Source: Diphasiastrum complanatum (lineage: Eukaryota > Streptophyta > Lycopodiopsida > Lycopodiales > Lycopodiaceae). Taken from it: DNA of 64,000 nt. A model generated the notes under the pieces. That model worked only from the letters and a program-made list of their open reading frames with translations, had not been told where the DNA came from and searched no databases. Location of the stretch: assembly GCA_029204225.1 (NCBI GenBank), contig CM055103.1, forward strand, positions 53,237,538 through 53,301,537. The letters run 5' to 3'. Position numbers and translations under genes: made by a program. This document shows positions 10,248-20,004 of the stretch, one piece after another; positions within the stretch are counted from its first letter, which is position 1; each line of letters opens with the position of its first letter.

Positions 10248-12620
10248 CCAGCGGAAGTGTCCTTCAGCCAGCAGGATCTCAACTTTCTCCAGCAGAAGTT
10301 ACGGGGCAGGAGAGTAGGAGCTTTTATTCCCTCTCTCAGGGCAGCGGATCTTGCAAGGCAGCAAAAATTGATTTCAGTAGCAATGAAGATTTAGGAGCTA
10401 CAGCCAGCTCCATACCTGCTTCAAGCCAATGATGGAGAAATTGCTTTCCTTGTGTACCTAGAGACGTAGCTATTCCTGGTAAGTGCCACCCTGCAATAGC
10501 ATTCTTTACAGCCAGAGCTACGATCAAGACGTGAGCTTGAAGTGCTCAAAGAGAGCTTATCTTCAAGGTAGTGTATGCTCTTCTAAGGGGCAGGAAAAGA
10601 TCGTAGGAGCTATAGCTAATCCAAAAGCTTCATGTAAGACAACCAACCCCCCCTCCATAATCGATTAAATCGCTCTACAGTTCTTTCCATTGTTGGTGTT
10701 TCACTACACACTTTAATGTCTGTTGGGTGCCCAAGGGCACATAAGACAGAAGAAATATGTACGTATCTCGTAGGAGCACCGTCCATGTCGGACAACATAA
10801 ATAACGCTAGTCTAAGTGGAAAAAACAATATAGAAATCTCTCTAGCTAGTCAGAAGACACATCGAACATAGAATCATAAAAAGCATACAAGAGCTTAACC
10901 TCCAGCTCTGAAGAGGGTACAGGTGCTAGAGCTTAACCGCCTGCTCTGCTGAGGAAAGTAAAAGGAAGAATAAAATATCAATCTCGGAAAAAACGTCTGA
11001 TACCCATACAAGTTGTGATATGTGGTTGGTGTCGAGGAGCTCTGGTAGCTCTGGAGGCTCGTGTAGATCTGGCAGGAGGCAGGACGATCCCATACTATGT
11101 GACAATATCTACGATACAGCTGCTGTCTAATAAATGCATGAGTTCCCTGTGGGAGATCCAGCATCGAGACTGAAATAAAACCACCACATCACCGTACCAA
11201 GAAGATCTAGCCTGCTGTAACCATATAAAACGTGTGGGCGGATCTTTCTTAACCATCTTAAGAGTATGACTATACCGGTCCCTATGTAAGCATGCCACCC
11301 CGCTTGAGCCTCTGGAGGTTTTTCCCTGTAGGAATGGTCTAAATATTGAGTGCCAAGAGAAATCTATCACCATAGGAAGAGGACGAAATTGAGACTCATA
11401 AGTCTCTGCTAGAAGTAAAATATCTGTACGAGCAAGATAGGACTACAAGTCACCTGCAGAAGAGGAAGAGAGGAAGCCATTACAATTCCAAAATCCAATA
11501 CGAAGCGTCATAGGGGATCTCGGGCTGCTCCCATGCCCGGGAGCCCCGATTCCCTATAGTGAGCGTTCATAGTATCATGGCTTGCCGTCAAGAAACACCA
11601 CCCGTTGCCCTTTCTCCTTAGCTTCTTGTATGATTTTTTCCCTTGCTAGCCATTGCGTATGAGTTAAATCATCATCCATAAAAATAAAGGTCCCTTTCAG
11701 CTTGGCTCAAAGTTTCAAGGCAGCATTACAATGTACAAGAGACTGGAATTTAATAAATAAAACATTCTCATCATATTTGCCTCTCCAAGCAGTTTGAAAC
11801 CCCTCAATTGAGTGTGAGAGTGTATTGGCAACAAGTAAATCCTTGGCCTCCTCAAGAGGTTTTCCAGCATTTGGGATGCCTCTCACTCTAAAATTAAGGC
11901 TTTTTTGAAAACATGCTTTCTAATCGTGAGTTAGTTGAAACATTCGTCGGCAAATCTATCATACCATTATCTTTTTTGAATAGTGCTGCCCATGATTTCG
12001 TCTCTTCCACTTGCTTCTCAAGGCTGGAAATCTTGTTAGAAGTTTCTACAAGATCCGTAGTAGATGATGGTAATAGTGTTTGTAGCTGGCTGATCTCATC
12101 CCGCAATTCTTGAACCTCCAATTTGAGCGTTGCATTTTCTCCTTGCACTTTTGAAAATAGTGCGTACAAGTGCCCTACATGATAATGAATGTCTTCCGGC
12201 AGAATAGAGCGAGGTATAGTTGGAGGGGAGACTTTAGATAGCACAAACTGAGGACGAGTAGAATTATTAGGAGGAAGAGCTGAGGGAGGTGTAGCTGGTT
12301 CCATAATGGACAGCGAGGATAGGCAGGGACAGGAATTAGCAAGCAGGTCAAAAGCGTGGAGGTTCAGAGCAGGGTAGGCAGCGAGGTAGGTCAGAAGAGC
12401 AGGGTAGGCAGCGAGGGTAGGTTAGATCAGCAGGGTAGGCAGCGAAGATAGGCAGGGACAGCGAGGGTAGGAGGGTTTGCAGGGGTCAGCGAGGGTAGGC
12501 AGTGGTGAATCAGCGAGGGTAGGCAGGTGGTGGATCAGCGAGGGTAGGCAAGTGGTGGATCAGCGAGGTAGCAAGGTAGCGAGTGTAGATCAGAAGCAGC
12601 CATCACCACCAGGGCAGCCA

Positions 12621-12662
<42 letters not shown>

Positions 12663-12777
12663 ATGTCGTATCTCTTCGGTATGGTTCATTATGGGTCTAG
12701 TGATGTGATTCAGTATGGTTTAGTATGATCCAGTATGTTCCTTGTGATTTCAAGTCGGCTTGTTGTGATCTGAGATG

Positions 12778-12823
<46 letters not shown>

Positions 12824-14621
12824 ATGTGTCGTATCTCATCAGTATGGTTCGGTATGGTTTCAATTATGATTTGGTACGGTTGAGTATGATTTAGTATGGT
12901 TCCTTATGGTTTTAGTTCGGTTTTTGGTGATCTCAGATGGATAGAGAGGGAGGTAGAGAGCACTGTCCATTTCACTGATGTCAATATTTTCAAATGCTGA
13001 AAACTTCATGGTGGACCTCCCAGTTAATTAGCACATCAGAAATCAGTGACTTGGGGAACCATGAATACTAAGTATTTAACAAAATCTTATGTCTCCAATG
13101 CATAATAAAATTTGAAAAAGTTATATTGGAATTTTCCACAAAAAATGCAGCCATCTGAAACCCAGATTGGCAAAAAAAAAAAAAAAGCATTCTGGGGCAA
13201 AATCCCGGAACGTGTTTCGGGACGCCCTATGCATCTATGATATGTATGTATAAAGTACTATAAACTTGAGTTTAATAGTTACATGGTTGAAAGCTTCTCA
13301 GAAGCTCTCTAGACTCTAAAGCTACTATCATGTATTTATCATAAATAAGGAGAGCAATTCATATAGTTAGCAACATAGTAAGTTGTGATACCTCAATATT
13401 TTATACAATCTAAAAAATTTCATGGTAATGAACTATTTTTGGGCCTTGAACAACCTGAATAAAGCTCCGAAATAGTGAGACACTTTCTTCTTCTTCAAAT
13501 AATATATTATTAGTATGATGTGAAACTTCTTTCTGTAGTTGCCAATTTTAAAGCTTGACAAAAGTTCATCAAGCATTGAGCTGTTTGCTTTCAGATTGTA
13601 AAGCTTGGAATGATGGACATTTAAGCTCCAATGAAAGTCATTTTGAAATTATGGGGAAGTTCTGGAAGGTTGCATTTCAAAACTTTTTCTAAAGTGAGTT
13701 CTGGAAAGCCAACTTCTATTAATTTTTGATAATTAATAGAGCATCAATGGATTGTAATCATAACCCTACATTGTATTTAAGCCTCGTTGTTTGTAAGCTA
13801 CTTTTTGTTAATACTAAGGACAAAAGTTCTAAAATGGCCAAATATAAAGGTCTCAAAACATGTAAATGTTTTGAAAATTTTGAAAAGGATTTGAAAGTTT
13901 TTAGGTGGGTTTTGAAATCTGTTTCACATTGAATGGACGAGCCAGATTTATATTATGTGTTAGTGCAATAATAGCCTTGGTCCTACATGGATTTATACAT
14001 GTTCTATTTTCTCAGATTCCATGGTATCTGTCAAATAAATTAGCAGCTTGAAAATCATTATAAGAATGTTTTCCAAAGTTCTCAGACATATTTTGTCAGG
14101 TGATGCATTGGTGGCAAGGAGATACCTCCGTATGGGTTATGTACATATCGATGATGTAGCTTCTGCTCACATCCTTGCCTATGAAAAACAAGAAGCTAAT
14201 GGTCGCTATATGTGCTCCGCTTTTGATATGGCTGATTATGAGCTTGAAGAATTTCTGCAAAATCGGTACCCCAACTATAAGGTTCCAATAAGGTGAGTTC
14301 AAACAGGACCTGAGCGTAATCATTTCCTTGTATTGAGATAGACCATGACTCCCGTTACAAATTTCAAGTGATGTCTTTACAAGATGAAAAGAATATTAGA
14401 GCTCTGTGAACATGTAAGGACGATGATCATTTTAAATCTTTGAAAATATTAAAATTCTTCTGTTTGATGTGCGTTGTATGTGCAGTATCCCAAGAAATAT
14501 CAAGCCACCCTTTGCTGGTCTTAGCTCTATCAAGATACAAAAGCTTGGGCTTCAATTCAAGGGGTTAGAAGAAATGTTTGATGATGTGGTTAGGAGTTTT
14601 ACAGAGATTGGTGTTTTGTAG
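6891..14621 (+). CDS. Gene A: cinnamoyl-CoA-reductase-like SDR, exons 2-6 (exon 1 not found)
   Basis: Join 6891-7060, 7360-7548, 9885-10047, 14100-14292, 14486-14621. An extended short-chain dehydrogenase of the CCR/phenylacetaldehyde-reductase-like group, expected to be a cytosolic NADP(H) reductase of an aldehyde, ketone or acyl-CoA. Seen: [11 protein letters not shown], the VVMTSST strand with the catalytic Ser, [14 protein letters not shown] with the Y-x3-K pair, [17 protein letters not shown], and a C-terminus ending in TAG. All five exons are open and have canonical GT/AG borders. Exon lengths and phases match gene B exactly. The Rossmann motif lies in exon 1, which I cannot find in the 6.9 kb to the left; it may be outside the window or lost. 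The CCR signature NWYCYGK is not present (HWYAVSK), so true CCR activity is unlikely. Confidence 0.85.
7360..7548 (+). CDS. Gene A exon 3
   Basis: 189 nt, phase 0 at both ends. Acceptor TTATTACAG, donor AAG|GTAATT. Encodes [14 protein letters not shown], the VVMTSST strand with the catalytic-site Ser, and DESNWSS. Confidence 0.9.
9885..10047 (+). CDS. Gene A exon 4 (catalytic Tyr/Lys)
   Basis: 163 nt. Acceptor GGACAG, donor AAAG|GTATTG. Encodes [14 protein letters not shown] with the YxxxK catalytic pair and ends within a Gly codon that exon 5 completes (LKG|DALVA). The donor and the exon end are duplicated 70 bp downstream. Confidence 0.88.
10001..10140 (+). repeat. 70-bp tandem duplication over the end of exon 4 and its splice donor
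   Basis: 10001-10070 is repeated as 10071-10140 with few differences. Each copy holds AAGGACATTCTTGCTATTC, TTAAAG|GT and the following intron start. The second copy offers an extra donor (AAAG|GTTTTG at 10117). Gene B has a single copy at this place. Confidence 0.9.
10186..10245 (+). repeat. (CT)30 microsatellite in intron 4 of gene A
   Basis: An uninterrupted CT run of about 60 bp preceded by TTATTCAAAATT. Gene B has a matching tract at the same intronic place (59573-59636), preceded on its coding strand by GATTCAAAT. Confidence 0.95.
10895..12304 (-). mobile_element. L1-like LINE: ORF1 and the endonuclease part of ORF2, decayed
   Basis: ORF1 starts at 12304: 136 open codons with a Pro/Ser-rich head and a coiled coil ([19 protein letters not shown] and [14 protein letters not shown]), as in trimeric ORF1p. 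It continues with frame breaks through [16 protein letters not shown] to a stop near 11575. ORF2 starts at 11511 with [10 protein letters not shown], the APE-type endonuclease Asn motif. It has one in-frame stop, then [11 protein letters not shown] with the catalytic Glu, and [13 protein letters not shown]. Reading frames break near 11095. No reverse transcriptase is recognisable below that. It lies antisense in intron 4 of gene A. LINEs usually lose their 5' end, so keeping only the 5' half implies a later deletion. Confidence 0.75.
12305..12610. repeat. Minisatellite in the LINE 5' leader
   Basis: Repeated variants of CAGCGAGGGTAGGCAG on the plus strand, roughly 12-15 units, with spacers such as GTGGTGGAT. 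It lies directly upstream of the LINE ORF1 start, where tandem promoter units are known in other L1-type elements. Confidence 0.75.
12624..12960. repeat. Tandem pair of about 160-bp units, each led by a (GA)n run
   Basis: Each unit is (GA)n, then ACATGTCGTATCTC or its variant, a run of GTATGGTT/GTATGATT words, and GATCTGAGATGGAT or its variant. Units start near 12624 and 12782. The GTATGGTT word itself recurs many times. Confidence 0.75.
14100..14292 (+). CDS. Gene A exon 5
   Basis: 193 nt. Acceptor TTTTGTCAG, donor AG|GTGAGT. Encodes [20 protein letters not shown] and NGRYMCS, the substrate-domain and motif region shared by the CCR/DFR superfamily. Confidence 0.9.
14486..14621 (+). CDS. Gene A exon 6, C-terminus
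   Basis: 136 nt. Acceptor ATGTGCAG; stop TAG. Encodes [19 protein letters not shown] and [14 protein letters not shown], the normal C-terminal helix region of the family. Confidence 0.88.
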
Positions 14622-17240
14622 ATTAGTCAACATTGACCTAGGAGGTGAAGGTTCTTCATAAAAGTCGACATATTTCATTGACCTTGCATAAAAGCTTTCT
14701 AAGTTGTTGGTCCTTAAAAGACTTTTTGTTTGAGCATAGTTAGTAGTACATTTGACCTGCACGCTAAGCTTCAAAATCACAATCACAGAGTTATAGTTCC
14801 AAAGGGTCTCTTCACTCAAAGATGAGCTATTAATACTTTGACTCGTAATAATTTTGAGTTAATATTATGACAATTGGTAAAAAACAGTATACATTAATTA
14901 TTGACCAGCTTGATAACCTTTTGATCCTATAGGATGGAGTTTTAGTTGAAATTTAAATTTGTTGAGAGTAGTTTTTCTTAGAAACCTTCAATCTGTACCT
15001 TTATGGTAAAGGTAATGGAGCTTTTTGTCATGTGCTTTATGTAGTTTGCAACTCATCTATTCTGGTAGTTCTTGAGATGAATGATACAATAAATGCCTTA
15101 TAAGTCCACAATAGACATTGTAAGAAAGTGTCTTGTTAAAAGTTACGAGGCCCCAACTTAATTAAGAGTTTTATGTTAAGTTTTATTTAGATTTGGAACC
15201 ACATTCAACCAAATACAAATGTCTTAGGTCAAGCTAACTTTGGAGTCTATTGCTCATTTGTCACATTTTGAGATTGATGATTTTTTAGCTCGTCTTTAAA
15301 AGTTTCTTGATTGTAATGGTTCATGTAACATTGAAGTCACAAAATTGTTGTTGAACTTTAGCTTAAGGCTTAGTCTATTGATTGACAATCATCAAATTTT
15401 GATTCATATCCATTTGATATTAATTTCATGGTTTCGTGGATCATTCAGGAGAGTTCATGTACGTGCTTGTACTTTCAACTAGTTTCTAAATGTCTATGGT
15501 TTTCTTTACATTTTGATGGTCAATTGTTGTGATTATGGATGCATATGATTAATGACACATGACAATTTGGGTCATAGAGCATGAAATCCATTCTGGAGCT
15601 GATTTACATGGATTTTGAAAAAGAGTTGAGTTTTGTGCTTTTTTACAATTTTTTTCAAGTTTTTCTGTTTTCTGACTTATTTGTCTTTTTTTATTTGATT
15701 TGTGATCCATTTTTATGTTAATTTTATTGATTTGACATGCTAGGTTTGTAGATTTTGCTTTTAGCCTTTCACATTGAGAAATAATTGAGTAATGATGAAT
15801 CATGGATTCTTATTTATGGTTTTTGTAACTGCCAAGCACTTCAAAGTGAAGTGAAATTAAAAGAAAAAAATTAATGCATGCGAGCTCGCGTCCACTTGAT
15901 AACTTGTAACATTCGACCTTGTGTGACTTCTTGTGCTCGCAATAGAAATTTTAGTTTTTTTGTTATGTAAATGGAGCTTGATTACCAACGTATCAAGGTA
16001 AGCACAAGGAGGTTGCATGCGGTACTTCCTATTGATGATGTCAATGCTTGGAAGGTTGTGTTGTAACCTTTTTTTACCCAACAAAAAGCTAATTTTTTTT
16101 TTCTTTATTGATTTCAACAATATGAAGGTAATGCCAGAAGAAATTGAAGAAAATAAAATTATTTACTATGTTGTGGAATCAACCAATTTCCTTAGTTTCA
16201 CATGAAATGCTATTAATCTTGCAGATCCCATGTTTATATTTCACAATTCTCTTGGTGTCCAATCTTTTTTTGGCTGGACAACTAATTTTATGGCTTTCCT
16301 ACATGTCGTGTCCACATATCATAAACTTTGTGCTCACATTTTGTCTGGCATGCTTATCTTACATCAAATGCTACTTGTGCCTGGTCCATAAAGTCACATT
16401 TGGTGCACAATACACAAACATCTCACTAGTACTAATCATGATTCAAGATATCTCACAAAGATGACGCATGAGAAATCCACATCGTGCCTCAAACACTTCA
16501 CACAACATTCTAATTTCTCAAGTCAATCTTTAATAGTGCTCTTGCAACATTGCACACCACAGAAGAATAATTCAATTTCCATTAACTTCCACAATTATCG
16601 AATGAAATTGTTTGATAGAGTTGTCCATAATCAACTAGATAATGAGTGTCTAGAGGCATATTATGGCAATTATTGGTGAGCCTTCTCGTTGAGATGCAGT
16701 GAGGCTACAATTTGATGAGAGGGTTGGTTATTGTTTTCATAATTTATTGATAATCTCACATTAACTAGTTTCATGTGTCATCAAAATATTGCTCAAAAAT
16801 CAAGAAGTGAACATGTTACATCTTAGAAGACGAAGCTTTTGGATTCCAGCCTAGGAGGCTTTGTATTTTTTACTTTCCCATGAGGGCTCTATAATTATGA
16901 TTATTCATTGACCTCTCTTTACACTATTATGCTACTTGTGATACAATTACAATCACAAATATTATTTCTCCACAAATTCTTAGGTTATTTGTCATTGCTG
17001 ATGGTTTTGAAATTTGTCTGTTATTATGTACATAATCGAATGAGGACAACATTTACCATCGTTGAAAGTAATTAACAATTACAGTTTAGCTTTGACGCAT
17101 CTCTTTTCTTATTACCAAAAGAAAAAGCCTCACCTTGATCCAAGTTGTCTTTCTTGAATCCCTTACATATTTGCCTTTGGTGAAGAATGCACGTTCGAAG
17201 ATTGTATCCTTAGGGTCAATATCCTAGATGTGAACTTAGA
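14622..17240. other. AT-rich intergenic stretch
   Basis: No gene or clear element. The first part should hold the 3' UTR of gene A; no single polyadenylation signal can be chosen. Open frames here are short and AT-driven. Confidence 0.5.
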
Positions 17241-17249
17241 TACTTAAAT

Positions 17250-17480
17250 CTTTTTCAATGTATTCCATACCTCACTTGAAAAAGTGCATTTATAAATTTT
17301 CTTAAGAAGTTTATTGGTAATAATCATCTTGATGATGTGGGAAGCCCTCTTAGTTGCTCTTGAAGAACTTAAGGTCTTTCTTTGACATCTGAAACAGAGT
17401 CCATTACTTTATTCAACTCAAGCAAGGATTTTATCCTTACTTTCCAAGTTGCATAATTTGTAGAGTCGAGCATGTCATTG
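17250..17480 (-). pseudogene. Decayed copia gag N-terminus
   Basis: Matches the gag at 23436-23831 along its length at the nucleotide level (for example CCTCACTTGA, TTCTTAAGAAGTTTATT, AATCATCTTGATGATGTG against their counterparts). It is broken by indels and stops and belongs to the same family as the 23-25 kb and 57-58 kb copies. Confidence 0.65.
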
Positions 17481-17995
17481 ACTCACACTCCTCTCAACAA
17501 ATTAAATCACAAAGATTTAGAATCTTGCAATACTATCTCTCTTGTAACTAGTTGACTAACAGTAGAATATTGATAAATTTGATCAACACATGATCTGACC
17601 TCAATAGATTGAAACTAAGATGTAAAATTACTGAAAATGCCCTTGCTTAGGTTGACATCTCCAACAAGTGCTCAAATCAAAATCTTGAAGAACTTAATGC
17701 AATCAATCTTATTGAATCAAGAAAAAATCTATATGCAAGACAGTTGTTAACATAATGCCCATTTGTAAAGGGAGCCTATCTCATCCAATGGGGAGCATTG
17801 CTCAGTCACAAGAGAGAATTTATCACTTAATAGGTTTTTTTTTTTGCATAAACTTAAAAAGAATTACATCCACAAGGGAAGCTTAGCTCATCCACATGAG
17901 ATTTGTCAACTGGAAAGAAGCAACAATGTTAGCTTGATTGTACATAATCTCTCCAACAAATAAAGAGTTTGCTCTCTGTGAAAGTACTGTACTTT

Positions 17996-18681
17996 AGGAC
18001 CATAAATGGATCTACAAAAGATCCACAAGAGTGATTGGATGCTTGCTTAACAATCTATCAAAAAACTAGACACAAAAAAGTTGATCTAGATTGGCAATTT
18101 GACAAACAACAAGCATTATAAAAGCATTGATCAGCATTGAAATCCGAGCACACACGTGTGTACTAAAGGCTGTGGTACGGCCTTCAACCTGAGAAACAAG
18201 TAGAAATTGATTTGGTTTCATTTGGATCACAAAAACTCAATGTACATAGTGAACTAGCTTGAGATTGCCAATAAGCTCCAAAAATTTTCTATCTTCTCAC
18301 TATGGAGAGAGGGAATACATAGCAAATTCGACTTCCTTCTTGAAGTTAGGTGGATTTCCAGCATGTAATAAGGAAGTTAACTTACTCTCCTTGACCTAAA
18401 ATGAAACCCTAGTCTATTTCCTAGAGTTATGCTTGGTAGGTAGCTAGTTGGTCAAATTTTCACCTTAAACTTAGGTGTAGGTCCTATAAAGTAGGGATGA
18501 CCACCAAATAGACATGACCAACTCTCTTGACTTGAACTAACCTATATTAGGAGTGGTTTGCCACGTGGCATATTGGCCTTACATGTGTGAAACCCAATTA
18601 TACACAATATTTACAATGTTCTACATGGTCTTTGATCAAGCTAGATTTGCCAATTTTTGGCAATTCTTCACACTCCTCAAA
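17996..18681 (-). repeat. Candidate LTR of the same copia family
   Basis: The right end reads, on the minus strand, ATTTGAGGAG|TGTGAAGAATTG, a polypurine tract abutting a TG. The left end TGTGAAAGTACTG is preceded by a shortened GCTCTC in place of the full primer site. Limits are inferred; the left one is weak. Confidence 0.4.
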
Positions 18682-18873
18682 TTTAGCTTGATCTATTTAC
18701 AACTCTCTTGATAGATGAATGAGAGCTTTTAGAAGTGTCTAAAAAATCCAACTACAAACAAGGAACTTTTGAGACTCCAATAGAGAATGATGTCCATGAA
18801 GGATCTTTCACCACCTCTTAAAGGATCCCTTACACGATGTTCCATAAATGTGTCATGTAGCACACTTCAAAAA

Positions 18874-20000
18874 CTATACATCATGCCAAGCCATGGATTC
18901 CAAGGCATTTTGTGCACTTGAAGATACATCAATTAAACTATTAAGTGCATACATAATGTTGCCAAAGACAAATTGCCTTGCCTGATCCATATGATTGAGC
19001 CTAGATGGCTCCATCTTGATACTCATGGTTCTTCTTGGAGTCCTCGGGTCTTGAACTTGCTCCTCCACTTGACTTGACTCCAAACCATCAATGAATTGAA
19101 TAAGGTGTTGATCCAAAGGTGCTTCTTCAAGTTTACAAATCTCCCACTCTTGAAAGATCACATTTCCACCATTGACAAATTCTTTGGTTGAAAACAAGTA
19201 GATTCTACAATCTCTACTTGAAGAGCAAAACACTACCATTATTCTTATCATTGAAATAGGATAATCTTTGGTCCTTACATTGGAATGATCATGCACAAAG
19301 CATGTGGACACAAAGATTTCCAAAGCAAATGATGTTTCATCTTTTATGACTCTATTCAAACTATTACAAAAACAGTTATCCAATGAAATTGCTTTATCAA
19401 CAACAAATGTAGATTTCAAAGCAACCCATTTCATTGTCTTGTCGTACAAAGTAGTAAACACCATGAATCTTAAAGGTAAGAAACAAGTCACCTCATGTCT
19501 ACTACTACTTTCCAAAAAGCATTCAAAGATAGTAGACTCTCCAATGCTCACCACCCTTGCAAGATGCACACTTGAATGGACAATTTGCATGCAATTTGAT
19601 GACTCGGCCATTGTCATTGAGGACTCCCTTGGAACTCTCATGCTTTGAAGCTGATCCTGAAGATCTTCCTCCTTTTGATGCTCCTCCTCAATGCAAGCAA
19701 GATCACACTTTTCCAAGATCTCCTCTTGAGTGACCTCCTCCTTTGCCAAGCTCATTCTTTCAAAAGCAACACTAGCTTCCAACTTAAACAATCTTCCATG
19801 TTTAAGTCCCTTTGCAATGCAAACATCATTCTTCAAGATGAAACAAACACCATGCTTAAAGTGAACATCCAAACCACTTTCTAAGAGTAGATCAACACTA
19901 AGCACATTCTTGGCGATTGATGGTACATAAAGGACATTTTCTAGATCCATGCATTTTGAGGATTCTAGACACAAAGAGATGGTGCCAACACCATTTATCC
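18874..20000 (-). CDS. Copia pol remnant: pre-integrase and pre-RT segments only
   Basis: An open frame of about 370 codons. It starts in the segment just after protease (NGVGTIS, then LENVLYVPSIAKNVLSVDLL, the gag-pre-integrase lead-in). It ends with the segment normally between integrase and reverse transcriptase (FVNGGNVIFQEWE, later SRLNHMDQARQFVFGNIMYA). No integrase core, YVDD or RNase H is present. The middle 200 residues match nothing I know. The upstream end runs into gypsy RNase H sequence at about 20005, so there is no genuine start codon. Confidence 0.6.
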
Positions 20001-20004
20001 TACA

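Noticed and set aside
10152-10432. Open frames running through the (CT)n tract into 10246-10430
   Set aside because: They depend on Ser-Leu translation of the microsatellite; the non-repeat part has no recognised family and lies in an intron.
19304-19884. Plus-strand open frames of 114 and 79 codons
   Set aside because: Antisense to the minus-strand copia pol frame, which shows the family motifs.
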